NCBI GenBank assembly: GCA_963806955.1
Contig: CAWDZG010000002.1
Location: forward strand, 1,612,001 to 1,676,000
DNA: 64,000 nt
Origin: Gaiellasilicea sp963806955
GTDB lineage: Bacteria; Actinomycetota; Thermoleophilia; Gaiellales; Gaiellaceae
Reading direction: 5' to 3'
The position numbers were made by a program, and so were the translations under genes. Each line of letters opens with the position of its first letter. The first letter of the stretch is position 1. Shown in pieces: positions 44,971-53,825 of this stretch. The notes below the pieces were generated by a model. That model made no database searches. It saw only the letters and a program-made list of their open reading frames with translations, and was not told the origin of the DNA.

Positions 44971-45370
44971 GTGCAGGAGTTCAGGGTCACCACGGAACGG
45001 CGCAGCCAGCTCGTCGACATCACCGAGCAGGTGCGCGGAGCGCTCGGCGACTTGGCCGGGACGCCGCCGCGCTCGTCTACGTCCCGCACACGACGGCGGG
45101 AGTGACGATCAACGAGCACGCCGATCCCGGCCGTCGCGCGCGACTTCGAGACAGGCGCTCGAGCGGATCGTCTCCGAGGACTGGCCCTGGGAGCACATCG
45201 AGGAGGGCGAGGAGAACGCGCCCACGCACATCCGGGCCGCGTTCATGGGCCCCGACGTGCTGATCCCTGTGCGCGACGGGAAGCTCGCGCTCGGCACCTG
45301 GCAGGGGATCTTCTTCTGCGAGTTCGACGGGCCTCGCGAGCGCTCCGTCTACGTGACGCCGCTCGCGTGA
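44971..45370 (+). pseudogene. YjbQ/UPF0047 family protein, three indels
   Basis: All parts of a UPF0047 (YjbQ) protein of about 130 aa are present but in three frames: QEFRVTTERRSQLVDITEQV, then ALVYVPHTTAGVTINEHADP (with the conserved HTTAG.TINE..DP signature), then AVARDFE, then LERIVSEDWPWEH..NAPTHIRAAFMG..GTWQGIFFCEFDGPRERSVYV. Frame changes lie near 45045-45060 (one base short), 45129-45130 (one extra) and 45151-45155 (one extra). Enzymes of this family show weak thiamin-phosphate synthase activity in E. coli. Either a genuine pseudogene or a poorly resolved stretch of sequence. Its end overlaps the ABC ATPase start. Confidence 0.75.
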
Positions 45371-46248
45371 TCGAGGTCGCCGGGCTGAGCAAGCGCTTCG
45401 GCAAGACCCAGGCCGTCGCAAACCTCTCCTTTCGCGTCGAGCCGGGCACGATCACCGGCTTCCTCGGGCCGAACGGAGCCGGCAAGTCGACGACGCTTCG
45501 GTCCGTCCTGGGCCTCGTCCATCCCGATGCAGGCAGCGCGACCGTGCTCGGCGTCCCGTATCGCGAGCTCGACCGGCCGCTCCACCGCGTGGGCGCGGTG
45601 CTCGAGGCGAGCGAGGTGCACCCCGGGCGAACGGGGCGCAACCACCTGCGTGTGCAGGCTGCCGCCGCGAGCCTGCCCTCGTCACGCGTGGACGAGGTGC
45701 TCGCCCTCGTCGAGCTGAGTGCGGCTGCGAAGCGGCGCGTCAAGGGCTACTCGCTCGGCATGCGCCAGCGGCTCGGCCTCGCGACGGCGCTGCTCGGCGA
45801 CCCGGAGGTGCTCGTGCTCGACGAGCCCGCAAACGGCCTCGACCCCGCGGGCGTCAGGTGGCTGCGCGACCTGCTCCGCTCGCTCGCAGCGGAGGGTCGG
45901 ACGATCCTCGTCTCGAGCCACGTGCTCGCCGAGGTCGCGCAGACGGTCGACCGCGTCGTGATCATCCACCGAGGCGCGCTCGTCCAGCAGGCGACGATCG
46001 CCGAGGTGCTCGCCGGAGCGCAGGGCGCGACGCTCGTGCGCAGCCCCGACCCGCGCCTGCGCGGCCTGCTCACGGCTGAGGGGAACGTGTCCGAGTCGGG
46101 CGATGGCGCGCTGCTCGTCGGCCTGCCGGCCGAGCGCGTGGGGGAGGTCGCCGCCGCCAACGGCGTCGTTCTGCACGAGCTGACCGTCCAGCGCGCGACG
46201 CTCGAGGACGTCTTCCTCGAGCTGACCGACGGCGAGACGACAGCGTGA
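45367..46248 (+). CDS. ABC transporter ATP-binding protein (ABC-2 type exporter)
   Basis: A 293-aa ATPase: Walker A GPNGAGKST, Q-loop region, signature SLGMRQRLGLA, Walker B VLVLDEPANGLDPAG, and the switch His in LVSSHVL. The C-terminal extension (about 215-293) with TVQRATLEDVFLELT is typical of drug/lantibiotic-type exporters of the CcmA/NatA group. GTG 45367 overlaps the yjbQ stop (GTGA); its stop overlaps the permease start. Confidence 0.92.
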   Translation: MIEVAGLSKRFGKTQAVANLSFRVEPGTITGFLGPNGAGKSTTLRSVLGLVHPDAGSATVLGVPYRELDRPLHRVGAVLEASEVHPGRTGRNHLRVQAAAASLPSSRVDEVLALVELSAAAKRRVKGYSLGMRQRLGLATALLGDPEVLVLDEPANGLDPAGVRWLRDLLRSLAAEGRTILVSSHVLAEVAQTVDRVVIIHRGALVQQATIAEVLAGAQGATLVRSPDPRLRGLLTAEGNVSESGDGALLVGLPAERVGEVAAANGVVLHELTVQRATLEDVFLELTDGETTA

Positions 46249-46991
46249 CCGCACTCGTCCGCGCCGAGCTGCTGAAGATCCGGACCACGCGCGGCTGGTG
46301 GGCGTACCTCGCGGTGATCGTGCTGCTCGTCGGGATTGCCGTCGCAGGCGATATCGGGTCGAACGCGGACGCGCGCGGCCTGCCCGAGTTCCAGCTCGGC
46401 CTGGTCGAGTCGGCCGGCCTTGGCGCCGTGCTCGCGATCATCCTCGGGATCACGATCGTCACGACCGAGTTCCGGCACGGCACGGTCACACCCACCTTTC
46501 TCGCCGCCCCGAGCCGCGAGCGGGTGCTCGCCTCGAAGCTGGTTGCCGGTTCGGCCGTCTCGTTTCTCTTTGGTCTCCTGGCGCTGGCCGTCGTCGCCGC
46601 CGTGACGGTGACGTGGCTGTCGATCACCGGCGACGAGATCCATCTGCTCGACGGCGACGTCGGCACGCGTGCGGCGCAGACCCTGCTGAGCGCCGTGCTC
46701 TGGGGCGCCATGGGCGTCGCGGTGGGCTCGGTCGTGCACAGCCAGGTCGCCGCGCTCGTCGGCACCCTCGTCTGGATCTTCCTCGGCGAGACACTGCTGT
46801 GGGGGCTGTTCGGGCTGATCGACATCGACGGCGCAATCGCCTATCTCCCGTTCCGCGCGCTCGACGCGGCCGACGGGACCGGGGGCGAGGACCTGCTCGG
46901 CTACTGGCCCGGCGTCGGCGTCTCGCTCGCCTGGGTCGCCGTCATCGGCGCGGCAGGTGTCTGGCGCACCCGCCGCCGCGACGTCACATAG
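46245..46991 (+). CDS. ABC-2 type permease
   Basis: A 248-aa membrane subunit with six hydrophobic helices. RAELLKIRTTRGWWAY at the N-terminus and TEFRHGTVTPTFLAAPSRERVLASKL in the first cytoplasmic loop are typical of ABC-2 permeases paired with CcmA-type ATPases. GTG start overlapping the ATPase stop (GTGA). Substrate unknown. Confidence 0.88.
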   Translation: MTALVRAELLKIRTTRGWWAYLAVIVLLVGIAVAGDIGSNADARGLPEFQLGLVESAGLGAVLAIILGITIVTTEFRHGTVTPTFLAAPSRERVLASKLVAGSAVSFLFGLLALAVVAAVTVTWLSITGDEIHLLDGDVGTRAAQTLLSAVLWGAMGVAVGSVVHSQVAALVGTLVWIFLGETLLWGLFGLIDIDGAIAYLPFRALDAADGTGGEDLLGYWPGVGVSLAWVAVIGAAGVWRTRRRDVT

Positions 46992-46995
46992 TCCG

Positions 46996-47001
46996 TACCC
47001 T
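46996..47001 (+). promoter_or_regulatory. -10 box for the rlmD-like gene (candidate leaderless promoter)
   Basis: TACCCT ends 6 nt before ATG 47008. The GCGGGG in between could also serve as a weak Shine-Dalgarno. Confidence 0.35.
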
Positions 47002-47007
47002 GCGGGG

Positions 47008-48397
47008 ATGGCCGCTCCGGTACGCAAGGACGAGGAAGTCGAGCTCCAGGTCGATTCGCTCGCCTACGGCGGCAACGGTGTCGCGCGCCTGAACGGCTTC
47101 GTCGTCTTCGTGCGCCGCGGCCTGCCCGGCGACCGCGTCCGCGCGCGGGTGACCAAGGTGAAGCGCGGCTTCGCCGAGGCGCTCGCGACGGAGGTGCTCG
47201 AGCCGTCGCCCCATCGCGTCGAAGCGCCCTGCGCGCACTACCCCGCCTGCGGCGGCTGCCGCTTCCAGGATCTCGACTACGCGGTGCAGGCGGCCGCGAA
47301 GGAGGAGCAGGTGCGCGACTCGCTGCGAGCGGATCGGCGGCATCCCCGATGCGCCCGTCGAGCCGATCCTGCCGGCCGCCTCTCAGTTCTTCTACCGGAA
47401 CAAGCTCGAGTACTCCTTCACGCAGACGGAGTCGGGGCCGGCACTCGGCTTCCACAGGGCCGGCCGCTGGGACGAGGTGCTCGAGGTCGAGAAGTGCTGG
47501 CTCACGACCGACGTCGGCAACGCGATCCGCACTGCCGTGCGCGACTGGGCGCGCGAGGAAGGGCTCGCTGCCTACGACCAGGCCGAGCAGACCGGCTACC
47601 TCCGCCACCTGGTCGTCCGCGAGGGCCGCAACACGAACCAGGCGCTCGTGCTGCTCGTGACCGCTCCCGGCGAGAAGTTCGAACGCGGCTACCTGGTCGA
47701 GGTGCTGCGGCGCATCCCCGAGGTGAAGTCGATCCACTGGGCGATCAACGACTCGCCGTCGGAGGTGACGAACCTGCCCTCGACCCTGCTCTGGGGCGAG
47801 GAGGCGATCGAGGAGGAGCTGCTTGGGCTCCGCTTCCGCGTCCGGCCGAACGCGTTCCTGCAGACGAACACCGAGATGGCCGAGCAGCTCTACGCGCTCG
47901 CGATCGAGTACGCCGGGCTGACCGGCAGCGAGACGGTGTACGACCTCTACTGCGGGACGGGCACGATCGGGCTGGCCATGGCCGCTCACTCGCTCACCGT
48001 CTGGGGCGTCGACATCTCGGAGGAGTCGATCGCCTGTGCGCTCGAGAACCTCGACCTGAACGGGATCGGGAACGCCGCGTTCTTCGCCGGCAACGTCGGC
48101 CAGTCGCTCGAGGAGCTCGCCGAGCGAGCCGGGCCGCCGGATGTCGTCGTCGTCGACCCGCCGCGCGCCGGGCTCGCCGGCAAGGCGCTGAAGCGGACGG
48201 GCGAGCTCGGTGCGCCTCGTCTCGTCTACATCTCCTGCAACCCGACGACGCTCGCGTCGGATGTGAAGGTCCTCCGCGAGCAGTACGGCTACGAGCTCGT
48301 GCGGACGAAGCCGGTGGACATGTTCCCGCACACGCCGCACGTCGAGACCGTCTCGCTGCTCGAGCGCGAGCGCGAGCTAGTTGCTCTGAGCAACTAA
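47008..48397 (+). CDS. 23S rRNA (uracil-C5)-methyltransferase, RlmD/TrmA type, one-base frameshift
   Basis: Methylates a uridine of RNA using SAM. An N-terminal TRAM domain (VDSLAYGGNGVARLNGFVVFV) precedes the iron-sulfur Cys cluster CAHYPACGGCRFQ. The catalytic domain shows FLQTNTEMAEQLY, VYDLYCGTGTIGLAMA, VVVDPPRAGL and the nucleophile Cys in YISCNPTTLASD. The frame breaks at about 47325 (one extra base in the codons after RDSL; removal gives ERIGGIPDAPVEP). Corrected length is about 462 aa. RlmD is favoured over TrmA because of TRAM and the Fe-S cluster. Confidence 0.87.
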
Positions 48398-48404
48398 GTC
48401 CGGC

Positions 48405-49322
48405 TCACGCCCAGATCGCGCCCAGGCGGCTCTCGTGCTCCTCGGGGAAGGCACGCGCCGCTCCGTTTGCGTAGCGCGCGGCCGACCACGCGCCCGCGGC
48501 GGCGTCGAGCAGGTCGACGTCGGGCACGCCCCGGACCGCGCCGGGCAGCACGACCCCGGCCTCCGCGAGCAGTGCGCGGCGGCGGTCGAGTCCCTCTCGC
48601 GTGTGCTTCGAGTCGTCCAGCGGCCCGCCGGCGAGAGCGCAGAACGACACCTCCGGGTGCATCTCGATCACCCGCTCGTCGATCTCGGCGAACTCGTGCA
48701 CTTCGAGGATCTTCTTGCCGAGCGCGAAGGCCTGCTGCGAGATCCCGGTTCCGGTGACGGTGCGCGCGATCTCGTACGCCTCCGCGAACGTGCGGGCCTG
48801 GAGCGCGGCGCGCGGGGGCGTCGGGAAGACACTGCTCGACCGGCGGCCGACGAACGCGCGCGCGGCGGCATCGGTCGGCCGTGCTCCGCGGCCGGCCGGA
48901 TCGATCGGGATGTCGACCGCGATCACCTGCGCCCGCAGCGAGAGCACCTCGGTGAAGGTCGGATGGGTGGAGACCTGGACGTCGCCGCTCGGGTCGAGCG
49001 ACACCGCGACCCAGCCCTTGCGATAGCCGTCGACGCCCGCGACGAGCACGCTCGCTCTCGTTCGGCTCCGGGGTGCGGGCCGAGGCGGCGGCTCCTCGCT
49101 CGTCGTCGGCGCGTCGCGGAAGCCGAGCTGCACGAGCCGGGCGAGAGCGACGTTCATCGCCTCCGGGCTGTCGAGCGGAAGCGTTGCGAGCGTGGCGCCG
49201 TCGGCGCCCCGAATCGAGATCGATCCCGCCTTCGACCCGTCCACCGACCGGCGGAACTCGAGCGAGAGGTCGAGCTGCGCGTCCTGCAGCGCCCGGCGGA
49301 TCGGCTCCTCGAGCTCGTCCAT
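48405..49322 (-). CDS. DUF429 family protein with N-terminal extension
   Basis: A 305-aa protein. The C-terminal 215 residues match DUF429, an RNase H-like fold family: LVAGVDGYRKGWVAVSLDPSG, VIAVDIPIDPAGRGARPTDAAAR, ARAFVGRRSSSVFPTPPR, GISQQAFALGKKILEVHEF, VIEMHPEVSFCALAG. The N-terminal 85 residues are a separate small acidic domain (DELEEPIRRALQDAQLDLSLEF) followed by a Pro/Arg linker. Function unknown; nuclease-like by fold. ATG 49322 with TAGCGT 7 nt upstream. Confidence 0.8.
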   Translation of the reverse strand: MDELEEPIRRALQDAQLDLSLEFRRSVDGSKAGSISIRGADGATLATLPLDSPEAMNVALARLVQLGFRDAPTTSEEPPPRPAPRSRTRASVLVAGVDGYRKGWVAVSLDPSGDVQVSTHPTFTEVLSLRAQVIAVDIPIDPAGRGARPTDAAARAFVGRRSSSVFPTPPRAALQARTFAEAYEIARTVTGTGISQQAFALGKKILEVHEFAEIDERVIEMHPEVSFCALAGGPLDDSKHTREGLDRRRALLAEAGVVLPGAVRGVPDVDLLDAAAGAWSAARYANGAARAFPEEHESRLGAIWA

Positions 49323-49329
49323 CCGCGGA

Positions 49330-49335
49330 ACGCTA
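49330..49335 (-). promoter_or_regulatory. -10 box for the DUF429 gene (candidate leaderless promoter)
   Basis: TAGCGT on the minus strand ends 7 nt before ATG 49322; it overlaps the stop codon of the upstream membrane protein gene. Confidence 0.4.
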
Positions 49336-50401
49336 GCTTCGTTCGCGCACGAGCCGCGCCACCTTCGCCTCGTCCGCGGCCAGCTGCTCCGGATGGACGG
49401 TGTCCAGCGCAGCGGGATTCCCGTCAAGAGGCACGACGACCACGCCGTTCGGAAGGTCGTAGACAACCGCTTCGCCGGCGGCGGCGCTCCCGAGCGTGAG
49501 CCGGCAGCGACGCTCGGGGCCAGGCTGCTCGGGCGGCAGCGGCGGGAAGCGCTCGCCGACGGACACCGGCTCGACGGTCGCGGTGACCGGTGGCTGCTCG
49601 CGTGTGAGCAGCGTCAACCGGGCCGGGCTCCGCTCGATCACGTCGGCGTCGAGGTCGGACGGGGTGCCGTCGAGCCGTCCGTAGATCCGCACCGGGGCGC
49701 GGCCGCGGCGCCGGAGCGCGTGCCAGAGCAGGTCCGCGTTCGCGAGCAGGAAGCCGAACGCGACGGCCGGCAGCGCGGGGAGGCCGCCGACGTCGGTGGT
49801 GGCGGCGAGGATCAGCGTCAGGTCGATCAGCGCGACGATCGTCAGCCACGTCCAGAACGGGCGCAGGCCGAACCGGGCCGCGGCGCCGACGAAGAGGGCC
49901 AGGAAGAGGACGTCGGGCGGGCCGAGGTTCGCCGTCGAGTTCTCGCCCGGAACCCGGAAGGCGATCGAGACGTGGTCGAAGAGCTGCGGTTGCTGGTCGA
50001 CGACGTAGTTGGTCGGGCCGCGCCAGACCGAGATCGCGTCGACGAACGGGATGATCCCGGCGACGGCCGCCGCCCAGGCGACGTTCTCGAACCAGGAGAG
50101 GAACCAGCAGCCCGAGCAGGATCAACCCGCCGAGCTTGGCGAGGTTGAAGAGGACGTCGAGGTGGGCGAGGCGGAGGACGACCGCCAGCGCGACGAGCCC
50201 GAGGCCGCCCGCGAGCAGGCCCCTGGCCTCGCGCAGCGGCTGGACGAGCAGCGCGACCGCGAGCGTCCCCGGAAAGACGACCGCGGAGAGGAAGATCAGG
50301 TCGGGCCACAACCCGGCGTCCCAGAGCCGGTCGGCTCCGGCCGTGTATGCGGCCAGCGCTGCTGTGAGGGCCGCGAGCGCGGCCCAGCGGGACCGGCTCA
50401 A
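49333..50401 (-). CDS. polytopic membrane protein with soluble C-terminal domain, one-base frameshift
   Basis: The N-terminal frame (TTG 50401: SRSRWAALAALTAALAAYTAG.., about 90 residues, three to four helices) continues in the neighbouring frame as FLSWFENVAWAAAVAGIIPFVDAISVWRGPTNYVV, then four more helices and a soluble part (VRIYGRLDGTPSDLDADVIERSPARLTLL..). The switch lies at about 50116-50126. Corrected length about 355 aa. No family recognised. The TTG start overlaps the stop of the upstream UDG-like gene (TTGA). Confidence 0.65.
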
Positions 50402-50982
50402 TACGGTGGCAGCTCGGCGTACCAGGCGCCGACCGCCTTGAAGGCGTTCCAGAACGCCGTCTTGGCGGGCGCCTCGTCGAGCGCGGCGTCGATGTCCGGG
50501 ACGACGAGCGCCTCGATCGTCCCCGTGAAGCGCTGCAATCCCGTCGCCGCCGGGTCGAGCGGGTCGGCGAGCGGGAACTCGAGCCTGTGCACGAACTCGA
50601 CCGTCTGCTCGCCCATCAGCACGAGCAGCTTCGGCTGCACGATGTGCAGCTCACGGGTCAGCCAGGGCGCGGCTTCCTCGAAGCTCTCGCCGCCGAACTT
50701 GAGGCAGTTCGTCCCGTAGACGGCCATCGGGTCGACGCGTAGCCGCTGCAGCGACTTGAGGAGCGCCTGCCCGGCCCGGCCGAAGAAGGCGACGCCCTCC
50801 TGGATCTCGGACGGCTTCGGGTCGTGCTTGAGCAGGAAGACGTCCGCGAGGGGATGGCCGGAGCCCAGCACCGGAATGTGCTTCTCGTCACCCGCACGGC
50901 CGATCTCGTCGCCGAGCTCGTTGATCTCGGAGATGGCCTTCTGCAGGTAGCGCTCAGATATCTGGTCAGGCACGGCGCTCAC
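50398..50982 (-). CDS. uracil-DNA glycosylase superfamily protein
   Basis: A 194-aa protein. GVAFFGRAGQALLKSLQRLRVDPMAVYGTNCLKFG recalls the family 4/5 UDG segment (G-x-PF-x-GRAGQ.L...V-x-x-TN..K), and IVQPKLLVLMGEQTVEFV the following beta-strand. The iron-sulfur cysteines of family 4 are not seen (only one Cys), and the first active-site motif is VLGSGHPLADVFLLKHDP. Enzymatic activity is therefore uncertain. GTG 50982 start. Confidence 0.65.
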   Translation of the reverse strand: MSAVPDQISERYLQKAISEINELGDEIGRAGDEKHIPVLGSGHPLADVFLLKHDPKPSEIQEGVAFFGRAGQALLKSLQRLRVDPMAVYGTNCLKFGGESFEEAAPWLTRELHIVQPKLLVLMGEQTVEFVHRLEFPLADPLDPAATGLQRFTGTIEALVVPDIDAALDEAPAKTAFWNAFKAVGAWYAELPPY

Positions 50983-51006
50983 AGGAGTCGTCTCCTCAGT
51001 TCGGTC

Positions 51007-52734
51007 TCAGCGGACCCGTTCCTTGACCTGGGCGACCCACTTGAGGCTCTGGAGGTAGGCGAGCGACTTCGGCCGGCGCACGACCTCGGCCGTGCGCAGG
51101 GAGAGGAGGAACTCCTCGGGGCCCTCGAAAGCCCGCATCCGCAGCGCGCCGGTGCCGACACCCTGGAGCACGTGCGCGTCCGAGCCGGCGCCCGCAAGGA
51201 GCCCGTACTTGCGCGCAAACCGGAGCGCCTCCTCGTTGTAGCCCTCGAAGAGCAGACGCGCGTTGTAGACCTCGAGCACGTCGATCTCGCCCAGGTGCCG
51301 GTGCAGCGTCGCGGGGAACGGAATCGCGTGGAGGCGGTCGAACGGGTGGGGGACGTAGACGACGCCCTCCTGATCCCGGATCGCCGCGACCGTCTCGGCG
51401 AACGTCATCCCGCGCGGGATCTCGTGAGAGAGGAAGAGCCCGATCACCTCGCCCTGGTCGTCGGTCTTCACCTCCTCGCCCGGGATCACGATCAGCTCGC
51501 GGCCGCGCGCGCGCTCCACCGCCTCGAGCGCACCGCCGAAGACGTTGTGGTCGGTGACGGCGATCGCGCCCAGCCCTTCCGCCTCGGCATGGTCGAGGAG
51601 CTCGTCGACCTCGATCGAGCAGTCGTGTGACCACGACGTGTGCATGTGCAGGTCGGCGAGGATCCAGGGGCGGTCCGCCAGCGGCTCGCCGCCGCGGCGG
51701 CGAGCGCGCTTGCGCCCACCGATGCCCCGGTAGACGGCGTCCAGCGCCGCGGCGATTACCGCGAAGCTCTGCTTCTCCGCAGCGCCGCGGCCTTCGGCGC
51801 CACGACGCTCGCGCAGCGCATCGTCCTCGATCAGCCGGGCGAGGGCGGCGGCGGCGAGCTCGGGCTGGTCGAGCACGCCGGGCGGGTCGGCGAGGGCCGC
51901 GCCTGCGGCGGCGGCCTCGAGCCGCAGGCGAAGAGAGCCGGTCGGCGCCGGCACGACGATCGCCGCCTCGGCGAGGACGGCCGCGCGCGCCTCGGCCGTC
52001 CGGCCGGTGCGTACGCGCACGCGGCCGCGGAGAGCGACCGGGATCCCGGGCCGCGTCGAGAGCGGCTTCGTCCGCAGCAGCACGGCCTCCCAACCGGGCG
52101 TGTCCCGCAGCGAGCGGAGCGCCGCCCGGGCGACCGGGAGCGAGCCGGAGTGGAGCTCGATCACCACCAGCCGACGCTTCCGCGCAGGGGCGAAGAGCTG
52201 CGTGTCGACACCCGGCGAGAGGATGCGGTAGTCGCCGGGGAATCGCTCGGCGGCGGCTTCGGCTGAGGACTTCGAGGTGGCGACGAGCGCGTCGATTCGC
52301 CCGAGCAGCTTCTCGCGCAGCGCACGGCGGGGCGGGTAGCCAAGCCGCTCGGGCGAGAAGAACGAGGCGACGCCGAGCGCCTCCGAGTCGCGCAGCGCGA
52401 GGTAGGAGATGCTCGGCAGCCCCGGTTCGAAGCCGTGCACGACGTCGAAGTCGCCCTGGCGCAGGGCGAGGTGCAGATTCGCCCGCACGCCCACCGGGAC
52501 GCCGAGGCTGGAGCGGCGCGAGATCTGCACGGACGGGCCGATCGCGATCAGCTCCGCGTCCTCGCCGCGAGCGAGCGCCCGCCGGCCGGCGATCAGGTCG
52601 GCGGCGCGTCCGGACGGTGCCAGCACCGTCACCGTGTGGCCGAGCGCGCGCAGCTCCTTCGCGAGTCCCGCTACGTGCTCGTTGACGTCGTGCGGCTGTG
52701 ACCAGGCGAACGGGGTCACGAGACAGACCTTCAC
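51007..52734 (-). CDS. GT4 glycosyltransferase fused to PHP phosphoesterase domain
   Basis: A 575-aa two-domain protein. Residues 1 to about 335 are a GT-B glycosyltransferase (VKVCLVTPFAWSQPHDVNEHVAGLAKEL, FDVVHGFEPGLPSISYLAL, RILSPGVDTQLFAP), with a degenerate donor half. Residues about 355-575 form a PHP domain: DLHMHTSWSHDCSIEVDELLDHAE, GLGAIAVTDHNVFGGAL, VIPGEEVKT, YVPHPFDRLH, EVYNARL and AGSDAHVLQGVG, carrying the usual metal-ligand His/Asp/Glu set. It may build and hydrolyse or sense a phosphorylated glycolipid. GTG 52734 lies 7 nt after TAGACT. Confidence 0.85.
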   Translation of the reverse strand: MKVCLVTPFAWSQPHDVNEHVAGLAKELRALGHTVTVLAPSGRAADLIAGRRALARGEDAELIAIGPSVQISRRSSLGVPVGVRANLHLALRQGDFDVVHGFEPGLPSISYLALRDSEALGVASFFSPERLGYPPRRALREKLLGRIDALVATSKSSAEAAAERFPGDYRILSPGVDTQLFAPARKRRLVVIELHSGSLPVARAALRSLRDTPGWEAVLLRTKPLSTRPGIPVALRGRVRVRTGRTAEARAAVLAEAAIVVPAPTGSLRLRLEAAAAGAALADPPGVLDQPELAAAALARLIEDDALRERRGAEGRGAAEKQSFAVIAAALDAVYRGIGGRKRARRRGGEPLADRPWILADLHMHTSWSHDCSIEVDELLDHAEAEGLGAIAVTDHNVFGGALEAVERARGRELIVIPGEEVKTDDQGEVIGLFLSHEIPRGMTFAETVAAIRDQEGVVYVPHPFDRLHAIPFPATLHRHLGEIDVLEVYNARLLFEGYNEEALRFARKYGLLAGAGSDAHVLQGVGTGALRMRAFEGPEEFLLSLRTAEVVRRPKSLAYLQSLKWVAQVKERVR

Positions 52735-52741
52735 GCGATCG

Positions 52742-52755
52742 AGTCTAGTTAGCAT
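52742..52755. promoter_or_regulatory. bidirectional promoter region, GT4-PHP and CDGSH genes
   Basis: TAGACT on the minus strand (52747-52742) lies 7 nt before GTG 52734. TAGCAT on the plus strand (52750-52755) lies 8 nt before ATG 52764. The intergenic region is 29 bp, so both units look leaderless. Confidence 0.45.
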
Positions 52756-52763
52756 CGGTGGCG

Positions 52764-53000
52764 ATGACCGAGGTCACGATCACGGTGAAACAGAACGGCC
52801 CGTTCCGGGTCACGGGGCCGTTCACCCTCGTCGACGCGGACGGCAACGCCTTCGAGTTGCCCGAGGGCGAGACGGTCGCGCTGTGCCGTTGCGGCGGCTC
52901 GCAGACCAAGCCGTTCTGCGACAAGACCCACTCGCAGATCGGGTTCGCCGCGGCCGAGCGCGCGGTCGCGCAGGCGGACGCCGCGATCACGGAGAGCTAG
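52764..53000 (+). CDS. CDGSH iron-sulfur domain protein
   Basis: A 78-aa protein with one CDGSH domain: ALCRCGGSQTKPFCDKTH follows the pattern C-x-C-x2-S-x3-P-x-C-D-x2-H, which binds a redox-active [2Fe-2S] cluster through three Cys and one His. N-terminal half VTITVKQNGPFRVTGPFTLVDADGNAF. ATG 52764 is preferred over GTG 52758 because of the TAGCAT box 8 nt upstream. Its stop shares CTAG (52997-53000) with the convergent GNAT gene. Confidence 0.9.
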   Translation: MTEVTITVKQNGPFRVTGPFTLVDADGNAFELPEGETVALCRCGGSQTKPFCDKTHSQIGFAAAERAVAQADAAITES

Positions 53001-53800
53001 AGCCGGAGGACGAGCTCGAGCTGGCGGTGGTCGATCCGCCCGCCGAGCCCGTCGAGCACACGGGACGCCGGGTCGCCCGCGGGCAGGTTCAGCCACGAGA
53101 GCGACTCGCCGAGGCTGCGGGCTCCGGTCAGGAGCGTCTCGATCCCCTGCTCGGAGTCCGCTGCGAGCTGGAGCAGCGAGGCCCGTCCGCCGCTCGCCCG
53201 CACGACCGCGGCACCGTCGTCGGCGGCGAGACCGACGGGCGGCGGGTCGAGCGCGCGGTAGTTCTCGACCGTCGCGTCGCTGCGCTGCCACGGCTCACGC
53301 CAGGTGCGGCGGGTGCGGATCGCGGCCAGCGCGTCGTCGAGATCGACCACTGCCGCCTCGCCGGGGGCACCGGCCAGCGACCAGACCTCGAGCTCGCGCT
53401 CCCGCTCGAAGCCCAGCTTCTCGTAGAGCCGGATCGCGGGCTCGTTCTGGACGAGCACCTCGAGCCAGATCTCCTCCAGCCCGCGCGTGCGGGCCTCGTC
53501 GATCACACCGAGCATCAGCGTCTTGCCGAGCCCCTGCCCGCGGTGCGGGACGGCGACGCCGACCCCCGCGATCCAGCCGCACTCGCCGCGGATCGCGAGC
53601 TTGCAGATGCCGGCAGGCTCGCCGCCGGCGACGGCGACGCGCGACGCATCGAGGTCGTCGTCCCAGACGGTCGACATGAAGCGGAACGCCGCCTCGTCGA
53701 GCGAGAACGGCGTGTAGTAGTCCTCGTAGCCGGCGTTGAAGATCTCTGCGAGCTCGGCGTGGGTGAAGCGGGAGGCGGGCTCGAGCGCGACGGATCCCAT
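52997..53800 (-). CDS. GNAT family N-acetyltransferase
   Basis: A 267-aa acetyltransferase. The N-terminal GNAT domain (1 to about 150) has the acetyl-CoA loop GVAVPHRGQGLGKTLML and the C-terminal element LEVLVQNEPAIRLYEKLGFERERELEVW. Residues about 160-267 form a second, diverged GNAT-like half (WREPWQRSDATVENYRAL..), as in tandem GNATs. ATG 53800 follows TAGGCT by 8 nt. Substrate unknown. Confidence 0.87.
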   Translation of the reverse strand: MGSVALEPASRFTHAELAEIFNAGYEDYYTPFSLDEAAFRFMSTVWDDDLDASRVAVAGGEPAGICKLAIRGECGWIAGVGVAVPHRGQGLGKTLMLGVIDEARTRGLEEIWLEVLVQNEPAIRLYEKLGFERERELEVWSLAGAPGEAAVVDLDDALAAIRTRRTWREPWQRSDATVENYRALDPPPVGLAADDGAAVVRASGGRASLLQLAADSEQGIETLLTGARSLGESLSWLNLPAGDPASRVLDGLGGRIDHRQLELVLRL

Positions 53801-53808
53801 CGCGCCCG

Positions 53809-53814
53809 AGCCTA
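53809..53814 (-). promoter_or_regulatory. -10 box for the GNAT gene (candidate leaderless promoter)
   Basis: TAGGCT on the minus strand ends 8 nt before ATG 53800; no Shine-Dalgarno is seen. Confidence 0.4.
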
Positions 53815-53825
53815 TCCTCCGCGGG

